From Dehalococcoidia bacterium (GTDB lineage Bacteria; Chloroflexota; Dehalococcoidia; Dehalococcoidales; DAOWJC01), in assembly GCA_030640595.1 (NCBI GenBank), contig DAOWJC010000028.1:1-13171 (forward strand): DNA of 13,171 nucleotides. The letters are read 5' to 3'. A model generated the notes under the pieces. The model was not told the DNA's origin. It searched no databases and saw nothing but the letters and a program-made list of their open reading frames with translations. Below are positions 6,655-11,821 of this stretch, piece by piece (position 1 is the stretch's first letter; every line of letters starts with the position of its first letter). The translations under genes were made by a program, and so were the position numbers.

Positions 6655-6801
6655 GAAAGCTACATATTGAACGGGATGATATCTTTGTGTACCCTTAATG
6701 AAGGCACGTAAAAATCGTATCGATAAGTATTCCGTATTAGGTCTTACTCGGACGGGAGAATAATCAGTAAGTATAGATATGGGATTGAGATAAATACAGC
6801 G

Positions 6802-6895
6802 GGCGGGCTCTGCCAGGGGAGAATCAGGTAACGGCCGGGGCTGGTGCCCCTCCCATGAGTAACATGATACGAAATTGGGCAAGTGGCATCCCGCC
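6802..6895 (+). ncRNA. Candidate structured leader RNA of no recognised class
   Basis: On the plus strand a closed multi-part fold can be drawn. GGCGGG (6802-6807) pairs with CCCGCC (6890-6895). After an internal loop, GCCA (6812-6815) pairs with TGGC (6884-6887). Inside, GGGA (6817-6820) pairs with TCCC (6851-6854), and GGGGC-TGGT-GCCCC (6837-6850) is a hairpin with a four-base loop. The AGGGG at 6815-6819 could alternatively pair with CCCCT at 6847-6851, a competing arrangement such as regulatory leaders often show. I compared it from memory with cobalamin, FMN, TPP, molybdenum-cofactor and c-di-GMP riboswitches, SRP RNA and RNase P and found no match. It may be a regulatory leader, a separate small RNA or chance. 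Confidence 0.3.
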
Positions 6896-7016
6896 GGTAA
6901 ACTAGCTAGTAGCGATAATGGCTGTATTATGGATAGATGTGACAGCATAATAGTTATGGAAATGGCATCTCTGAAACACAAAGGACTGAAAGTAAACGCC
7001 TAATAGAATACGATTG

Positions 7017-7028
7017 AAGGAGGTGATA
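7017..7028 (+). promoter_or_regulatory. Orphan extended Shine-Dalgarno sequence
   Basis: AAGGAGGTGATA matches nearly the full anti-Shine-Dalgarno complement, yet no ATG, GTG or TTG follows at a usable distance. The real dctP site (7073-7080) lies about 56 bases downstream. It may be a ribosome standby site, a remnant of a lost small gene or a pairing element of the leader. Confidence 0.35.
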
Positions 7029-7072
7029 GCTTTCAACAGAAAAAATAAAGACAGATTGACTCCAATATTTTA

Positions 7073-7080
7073 GAAGGAGG
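7073..7080 (+). promoter_or_regulatory. Ribosome-binding site deciding the GTG start of dctP
   Basis: AAGGAGG ends six bases before GTG 7087-7089. The GTG is immediately followed by the Lys-rich start of the signal peptide, which supports this non-ATG start. Confidence 0.8.
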
Positions 7081-7086
7081 AAAAAA

Positions 7087-8289
7087 GTGAAAAAGAAAAT
7101 ATTGCTAGTTCCTTTGGCATTATTGTTAGCCATTAGCTTGGTAGTTAGCAGTTGTGCGGCACCAGCTCCAGCGCCGGCACCAGCCACAACACCGGCACCA
7201 GAGCAGGAAGTAATCAAGTGGGTTGTATGCGATACATTTGCCGCTGGTAATGCGCTGTCATGGAGCGGAGAAATTATAACCCAAACCGTAAAGGATCTAT
7301 GCCGGACGCCCAATTATCGTCTTGAGTTTGAATATCACTATGGTGCAGAGATGTTCCCAATGGGGGAGACATTTGAAGCGGCGAAGACTGGTGCCATTGA
7401 TGCAGCGGTTGGTTGGCCTGGTTTTCTGAAAGGCACAAACACCGCCTTGGTTCTGTTTGGCTCTTTCCCCTGTTCTTACACTCCCGAGGATTTCGCTATC
7501 TGGTACTATTACGCCGGTGGGCAAGAGCTATGTGATGAGATGTATGGTAAGTACAATATGAAGCCCTTTGCTGTTGGTGGTGGCACTATCGAAGGTGGAA
7601 TGTGGTCACATTTTAAGATGGAAAAACCTGAAGATTTCGCTGGTCTGAAAATCCGGACGCCAGGCTTCAGCGAGGACATTATAGACATGATGGGTGCTAC
7701 CACAGTTGGGATAAGCCCCGATGAGATATATCTGGCGATGGATAGGGGCGTCATAGATGCCGCTGAGTTCACTTTTCCATGTGGTGATGTCTCCATACAT
7801 CTAGAAGAGGTCGCTGAGTATTACATTGCACCAGCCTGGTGGCAGACAGCGATGATAACATTACTTGCTGTCAACACGGATACCTGGAACGAGTTACCTG
7901 ATGAATTGAAACCCTTGTTAGAGTATGCTGCTAAGGTATCTTATCTAATATCCTATGCTAAGTGGGACTATTCAAACATCGATGCAGTCAGGCAGTTCGA
8001 AGAGGCTGGAACGAAGATAACCAAGCTGGGCGAAGAGGCTATACTTGCTCTAGAAGAGCATTCATGCCATCTAGCGGAGATAGAAGCCGCAAAGAACCCT
8101 GATTTTTTGAAGGTAGCCAAATCTCTGTATAACTTCATGAAGGCTTACCAAACGTGGCGCTACATGGCTAAACCGTACGGTCAGGGTTGTGTTCACGAGG
8201 TATGGCCCAATTTTGTTGATGAAGACCCACGATATCCTTGGATGACTGATATGAGTAATCCAGAGTACTACGCCATCTTTGAAAAATAG
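7087..8289 (+). CDS. dctP: TRAP transporter solute-binding lipoprotein, DctP/TakP type
   Basis: This 400-residue extracytoplasmic binding protein begins with a lipoprotein signal peptide: KKK, a hydrophobic core, and lipobox VSSC with Cys23 as the lipidated residue. A Pro/Ala-rich linker (APAPAPAPATTPAP) tethers it to the membrane. The mature domain has DctP-family features: KTGAIDAAVGWPGF, the DFAGLKIRTPG segment with the conserved substrate-binding Arg190, and ISPDEIYLAMDRGVIDAAEF. The latter, followed by FPCGD and AEYYIAPAWW, resembles the TakP branch, whose known members bind 2-oxoacids or lactate. An organic acid is therefore the likely ligand, but this is inference. The gene opens the operon and is separated from the next gene by a strong hairpin, which fits higher expression of the binding protein than of the permease. 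Confidence 0.93.
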   Translation: MKKKILLVPLALLLAISLVVSSCAAPAPAPAPATTPAPEQEVIKWVVCDTFAAGNALSWSGEIITQTVKDLCRTPNYRLEFEYHYGAEMFPMGETFEAAKTGAIDAAVGWPGFLKGTNTALVLFGSFPCSYTPEDFAIWYYYAGGQELCDEMYGKYNMKPFAVGGGTIEGGMWSHFKMEKPEDFAGLKIRTPGFSEDIIDMMGATTVGISPDEIYLAMDRGVIDAAEFTFPCGDVSIHLEEVAEYYIAPAWWQTAMITLLAVNTDTWNELPDELKPLLEYAAKVSYLISYAKWDYSNIDAVRQFEEAGTKITKLGEEAILALEEHSCHLAEIEAAKNPDFLKVAKSLYNFMKAYQTWRYMAKPYGQGCVHEVWPNFVDEDPRYPWMTDMSNPEYYAIFEK

Positions 8290-8297
8290 CTAGAAGG

Positions 8298-8341
8298 GAC
8301 CCTCAAAGGAACGCTACCCCATAGCTTCACCTTTGAGGGTC
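8298..8341 (+). terminator. 12-bp intercistronic hairpin after dctP
   Basis: GACCCTCAAAGG (8298-8309) and CCTTTGAGGGTC (8330-8341) are perfect reverse complements around a 20-base loop. No T run follows (TCGACCAATAAGG), so it is probably an mRNA-stabilising or partial attenuation element rather than a full terminator. Its position, nine bases after the dctP stop and 17 bases before the next start, is typical of elements that raise binding-protein expression over the permease. Confidence 0.75.
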
Positions 8342-8358
8342 TCGACCAATAAGGACGA

Positions 8359-9198
8359 ATGTTTATTCAGGTCACTACGCTAGCTGAAAATACTGCCAGT
8401 TGGCTGGGTTTCCTTGCCGAGTGGGGAATAAGTATTCTAATAGATGCAGATGGCCATAAGGTTCTACTGGATACAGGACGAAGTATTGTGGCAGCCTATA
8501 ACGCCATTGGGATGGGAATTGACCTATCGCAGATTGACAAAATCGTCTTCAGTCACGGGCATGCGGATCACACCGGTGGTTTACTTCACCTGCTGAAGAT
8601 TCGTAGAAAACCAGTAGAGGTAATTGCACATCCAGATGTGTGGGCAGCCAAATATTGGCGTACTTCCGAGGGCAAATATGATTACATCGGAATACCTTTT
8701 CCCCGGCAGTTAGCAGAAAGTCTAGGGGCATCTTTCTGTTTGACCAAAAAGCCGGTATGGATCAGCGATAAGATTGTTACCAGTGGTGAAGTGCCCATGT
8801 TGACTGAGTACGAAGAGATTGACACTAATGCCTGCGTTAGCGAGAACGGCGAGTTTAAACCTGACCCATTGCGAGATGACCAATCCCTTTTTATCAAGTC
8901 CGATAAAGGTCTAGTAGTCATCCTAGGTTGTGCCCATCGAGGTATAGTAAACATTTTAAGACATGCTCAAAAATTAACAGGTATAGAGTCTATCTACGCG
9001 GTAATTGGTGGTACTCACCTTATATCGGCATCGCCTCGACGTATGGATTCAACTATTACTGAATTAAGGCGCTTCGGCATCCAGAAGCTAGGGGTATCAC
9101 ACTGTACAGGCTCAAACGCAAGCGCTGTATTAGCTCGTGAATTTGGGGATAAGTTCTTCTTCAACAATGCTGGAACCAGCACTACCATCGATGCTTAA
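8359..9198 (+). CDS. Metallo-beta-lactamase-fold hydrolase inside TRAP operon
   Basis: The 279-residue cytoplasmic protein (no signal peptide) has the MBL metal-binding pattern: SHGHADHTGG with His66, His68, Asp70 and His71, a later CAHRG with His193, and SHCTG with His248 near the C-terminus. The N-terminal LLDTG motif (residues 36-40) also fits. The layout resembles the group annotated as 7,8-dihydropterin-6-methyl-4-(beta-D-ribofuranosyl)aminobenzene-5'-phosphate synthase, but such labels are loose and the true substrate is unknown. Its place between the binding-protein and permease genes suggests that it acts on the imported compound or an ester/thioester of it (inference). An AAGGA ribosome-binding site precedes the ATG. 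Confidence 0.88.
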   Translation: MFIQVTTLAENTASWLGFLAEWGISILIDADGHKVLLDTGRSIVAAYNAIGMGIDLSQIDKIVFSHGHADHTGGLLHLLKIRRKPVEVIAHPDVWAAKYWRTSEGKYDYIGIPFPRQLAESLGASFCLTKKPVWISDKIVTSGEVPMLTEYEEIDTNACVSENGEFKPDPLRDDQSLFIKSDKGLVVILGCAHRGIVNILRHAQKLTGIESIYAVIGGTHLISASPRRMDSTITELRRFGIQKLGVSHCTGSNASAVLAREFGDKFFFNNAGTSTTIDA

Positions 9199-9240
9199 AA
9201 TGCATATACATGTTAGCTGGCGGAAGGAGCTATAGGAGAA

Positions 9241-9744
9241 GTGGTACATACTATTCTGAAGAAATTGGATGCCACTGCCGAATGGACCGGTAAGATAGTT
9301 CGGTGGGGAATCGTCGCCTTGGTAGCGGTCATCATCATAGAGACCGTAGCCAGGAAGGTATTTGATAACCCCTTTATATGGTCTTATGAGACAAGTTTTT
9401 TTATCTTTGGTTATTATGCTTTATTGGGGTCTTCCTACACCCTTCTACATGCGGGACATGTAGGCATTGATGTTCTTCCCGAACGCCTGCCAGAAAAATG
9501 GCGGCATATATTGGCAATAGTGTGTTTTATAATTCTCACCGGTCTATTCACTGTAGGCATGATGATAGGCGGGATCCCAATTGCCATAAACTCATGGCAG
9601 ATAATGGAGCAAGGTCACAGCGTGTGGCGACCAAACATAGCTCATTTCAGAACCGTTATCCCCGTGGCATTTGGCCTAATCTTTCTTCAGGGCGTTGCCT
9701 GGGTTATTAGACACGTAAATAGTCTTAGGCAGGTAAAACTATGA
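9241..9744 (+). CDS. dctQ: TRAP transporter small permease subunit
   Basis: The product is 167 residues with four predicted membrane helices (about 20-41, 51-70, 86-110 and 130-156), the usual DctQ form. Typical features are the conserved ETVARKVFDNPFIWSYE stretch (residues 34-50), ALLGSSYTLLHAGHVGIDVL after the second helix, and a charged loop around PERLPEKWRH. DctQ partners the large permease and is required for transport. Translation starts at GTG 9241, supported by AGGAG a few bases upstream. The gene ends with a four-base ATGA overlap with dctM, which indicates coupled translation. A separate DctQ shows that the permease is not the fused form. Confidence 0.92.
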   Translation: MVHTILKKLDATAEWTGKIVRWGIVALVAVIIIETVARKVFDNPFIWSYETSFFIFGYYALLGSSYTLLHAGHVGIDVLPERLPEKWRHILAIVCFIILTGLFTVGMMIGGIPIAINSWQIMEQGHSVWRPNIAHFRTVIPVAFGLIFLQGVAWVIRHVNSLRQVKL

Positions 9745-11057
9745 CAGATATACAATTACTCGCTCTTGTTGTAGTTTTACTCCTAGTCGTCCTCTTCCTG
9801 GGACATCCTTTAGCTTTAAGCCTCGGTGCTCTTGGCATACTTTTAGGTTTGGTTTTCTTAGGCCCAAGCACTTTGCCTCTAGCTATAACCAAGACCTATT
9901 CCCTTATGTGTAATTTTTCCCTTATCGCTATACCTCTGTTTATTTTTATGGCTTATATCTTGGACAAAGCGGGCATCGCCAAAGTTATGTTTGATGGAAT
10001 GCGGGATTTGACAGGTGGGTTAGCTGGTGGTCTAGCGGTAGCAACAGACTTAGTATGCACGCTAATTGGTGCCAGCACAGGGATTGTTGCGACTGGAATT
10101 GTTAGCATGGGTGTCATAGCTGGACCTCATATGCTTAAGCACGGATATGATAAGAAGTTGACAGTAGGCTGCATTATGGCTGGGGGAACTCTGGGCATTT
10201 TGGTTCCCCCCAGTATAATGTTGGTTCTCATGGGAGCCGTAGCAGGAATCTCGGTAGGTAGACTTTTTATGGGAGGCGTCGGAACCGGGCTGCTGCTTTC
10301 GTCTCTATACATCATTTATATGCTACTTCTATGTCGCAGACATCCAGAACTGGGACCGCCTGTCCCTGTAGAAGAACGAGCCCGAATCCGCACTCGCATA
10401 GTAAGGGGTATAAAGGGTGTGAGTCCTCCGATTTTGCTGATATTAGCTGTTTTAGGCTCCATTTTTATGGGTGTTGCTACCCCTGCTCAAGCTGCCGCCA
10501 TAGGTGCCTTTATAGCTATTATAATGATGATTGCCTATGGGCAATTCAATCTAGAGAATATGACCTCTGCAACTACAGAGACCCTGAAAATATCCTGCAT
10601 GGTTCTACTCATCATATTCGGCGCCAATATATTCTCAGCTATTTTTATGGCAATGGGATGCGGCAGAACCCTGGGGGACATTTTCGCTGCGCTGGACAAT
10701 AAGTGGCTATTCATTGGATCGACGATGCTTCTTATTTATATTCTAGGGATGTTTATTGACTGGACTGCTATTTTAGTGTTGCTTATCCCTATCTTTTTCC
10801 CTATAGCAATTGAAACGTATGGCTTAGACCCACTATGGTTTGGTATGATTGTAGCGGTTAACTTACAGGCGTCCTTTTTATCACCGCCATTTGGCTATGC
10901 ATTGTTCTTTATGAGAGCGCTTAAGTTGCCTGGGGTAACACTGGGGGACATCTATCGTAGTTCTCTTCCGTTTCTTGGTTTGCAGGTAGTCGGTTTGGCT
11001 TTAGTTATTATCTTCCCCCCAATCGCTACTTACCTTCCCAGTATAATGCACTGGTGA
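9741..11057 (+). CDS. dctM: TRAP transporter large permease subunit
   Basis: This 438-residue integral membrane protein has the expected length for DctM, an ion-transporter (IT) superfamily protein with about 12 helices. It carries the family's features: GHPLALSLGALG near the N-terminus, the helix GASTGIVATGIVSMGVIAGP, the GGTLGILVPPSIMLVLMGAV motif (about residues 148-167), GVATPAQAAAIGAF in the second half, and SFLSPPFGYALFFMRAL near the end. DctM moves the solute with sodium ions or protons after delivery by DctP. The start overlaps the dctQ stop by four bases. It is the last gene of the operon; a weak hairpin downstream may end the transcript. Confidence 0.96.
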   Translation: MTDIQLLALVVVLLLVVLFLGHPLALSLGALGILLGLVFLGPSTLPLAITKTYSLMCNFSLIAIPLFIFMAYILDKAGIAKVMFDGMRDLTGGLAGGLAVATDLVCTLIGASTGIVATGIVSMGVIAGPHMLKHGYDKKLTVGCIMAGGTLGILVPPSIMLVLMGAVAGISVGRLFMGGVGTGLLLSSLYIIYMLLLCRRHPELGPPVPVEERARIRTRIVRGIKGVSPPILLILAVLGSIFMGVATPAQAAAIGAFIAIIMMIAYGQFNLENMTSATTETLKISCMVLLIIFGANIFSAIFMAMGCGRTLGDIFAALDNKWLFIGSTMLLIYILGMFIDWTAILVLLIPIFFPIAIETYGLDPLWFGMIVAVNLQASFLSPPFGYALFFMRALKLPGVTLGDIYRSSLPFLGLQVVGLALVIIFPPIATYLPSIMHW

Positions 11058-11142
11058 AGGAGAGGTATTTTGCAAAATCTATAAAATTAGCTAGATTATA
11101 CCCCCCAAGCCTCGGAAAGCTTTTAACCTAAAAAGAAACTCT

Positions 11143-11179
11143 CTGTTCGGCTGAAATAGCTTCAAAACAGGGGGTTATT
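11143..11179 (+). terminator. Weak candidate terminator after dctM
   Basis: CTGTT (11143-11147) pairs with AACAG (11166-11170), and inside it GCT (11150-11152) pairs with AGC (11158-11160). The sequence GGGGTTATTTTTAC follows. The stem is short and bulged, so support is low. The same palindrome could serve the minus-strand tRNA-Glu, where AGAGAGTTTCTTTTT follows. Confidence 0.28.
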
Positions 11180-11189
11180 TTTACTTTGG

Positions 11190-11263
11190 TAGCGCATACC
11201 GGATTCGAACCGGTGATCTCCTCCTTGAGAGGGAGGTGTCCTAGGCCACTAGACGAATGCGCC
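11190..11263 (-). tRNA. tRNA-Glu (anticodon CUC)
   Basis: The minus strand folds into a 74-base cloverleaf. The acceptor is GGCGCAT/ATGCGCT with one G-T pair at the end, the D arm contains GTCTAGTGGCCTAGGAC, the anticodon stem CCTCC/GGAGG encloses loop CTCTCAA (anticodon CTC), and the T stem ACCGG/CCGGT is perfect. The bases after the discriminator read CCA (11187-11189), so the tail may be encoded, unlike in the other tRNAs here. It is oriented against the flanking protein genes. Confidence 0.95.
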
Positions 11264-11511
11264 ACCTAAAAAAGAAACGCCGACTATCAAAAATATGGCT
11301 GGCCACTCTGGAACCATATCGAACTTTTTGCGACCGGACTTGGCCCCAGAATTGCGTGAATTGCTTAAAAAATCACAGCTTTCACAGCCCTAGCTAAAAG
11401 CATTATATCAGTAAATGCACAAGACGACAATACAAAAGCTTCCCTATCTCATTGAGGAGGTATATAATATGAAGTACAAAAACAATTACAGAACTAAAGG
11501 AGGAATGTATC
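11264..11511. other. Intergenic region ahead of the phasin-like gene
   Basis: This stretch has no convincing gene beyond a short leader ORF (11469-11519). A 32-codon frame at 11295-11393 lacks a ribosome-binding site. A TATAAT at 11463-11468 may be the -10 of the phasin-ubiB promoter, although no good -35 lies 17 bases upstream. Confidence 0.4.
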
Positions 11512-11519
11512 ATGTTTGA
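11469..11519 (+). CDS. Possible 16-codon leader peptide overlapping the phasin-like gene
   Basis: ATG 11469 is preceded by GAGGAGG eight bases upstream, a strong ribosome-binding site, and begins MKYKNNYRTKGGMYHV with a TGA at 11517-11519. That stop overlaps the ATG of the downstream gene by eight bases, a layout that would allow coupled translation. Against this, the bases just before ATG read TATAAT, and if that is a -10 box the leader would not be transcribed in full. No family is known for the peptide. Confidence 0.35.
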   Translation: MKYKNNYRTKGGMYHV

Positions 11520-11811
11520 CCTGTTGAAAAAAGCCACTTTAATGGGGATTGGGATTACCTCGATGACCAAGGATAAAATTGAGGAACTGGCTAAAGAAAT
11601 TATTGAAGAGGGTAAGCTCTCTGAGGAAGAAGGCAAGAAGTTAGTTGAAGACCTGCTAAAGCGATCAGAGGAAGCAAGAAATGAACTTGAAAGCCGGGGT
11701 GAGAAATTGGTAAAGAGCGCTTTGGAGAAGCTGGATATTCCATCCCGCGCCGAAATGGAAAAACTCCAGGCTCGGATAAAAAAGCTGGAAACGCAAATCA
11801 AGAATAGATAA
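11512..11811 (+). CDS. Phasin-like coiled-coil protein upstream of ubiB-type gene
   Basis: This 99-residue protein is rich in Lys and Glu. A short hydrophobic N-terminal segment (MFDLLKKATLMGIGITSM) leads into long amphipathic helices, and the last 25 residues (from AEMEKLQARIKKLE) have a clear heptad pattern. The layout resembles small phasin / PHA-granule-associated family proteins (PF05597-like), here judged by eye. Such genes commonly precede UbiB/ABC1 kinase genes, as in this window (10-base gap), suggesting a shared membrane- or lipid-surface role rather than polyhydroxyalkanoate storage as such. A strong AAAGGAGGA ribosome-binding site precedes the ATG. The composition is typical of a real coding sequence. 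Confidence 0.8.
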   Translation: MFDLLKKATLMGIGITSMTKDKIEELAKEIIEEGKLSEEEGKKLVEDLLKRSEEARNELESRGEKLVKSALEKLDIPSRAEMEKLQARIKKLETQIKNR

Positions 11812-11821
11812 GAAGGGAACA

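Larger units (their letters stand above)
6583..7086. other. Divergent intergenic region between two-component system and TRAP operon
   Basis: About 500 bases separate the two divergent operons. No convincing protein gene is present: frames are short or interrupted. On the plus strand the interval holds a weak candidate promoter (6626-6654), a GC-rich foldable segment (6802-6895), an orphan Shine-Dalgarno sequence (7017-7028) and the dctP ribosome-binding site. It is unusually long and is the natural place for regulation of the transport genes. Confidence 0.5.

Noticed and set aside
6698..6763. Short frame of 21 residues (MKARKNRIDKY...), with the same frame continuing through further stops to 7003
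   Set aside because: There is no ribosome-binding site and the frame holds several stops. It could be a dead gene fragment, but no family is recognisable.
6830..6925. Faint likeness to 23S rRNA (GGTAACGGC, then GAAATT, then a GCGATAATGGC-like stretch)
   Set aside because: Matches are short and scattered with wrong spacing; they can be chance. A direct alignment would settle it.
6622..6981. 119-codon minus-strand frame in the intergenic region
   Set aside because: Its composition is not protein-like, there is no ribosome-binding site, and it spans the GC-rich foldable segment. Probably chance.
11295..11393. 32-residue frame starting MAGHSGTISNFLRPDLAPE
   Set aside because: The composition is plausible, but there is no ribosome-binding site and no neighbour in the same transcript, so it is not supported as a gene.
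11403..11801. Minus-strand frame of 132 codons opposite the phasin-like gene
   Set aside because: It is Ser/Phe-rich as expected for the complement of a Lys/Glu-rich coding sequence, and it lacks a start signal.
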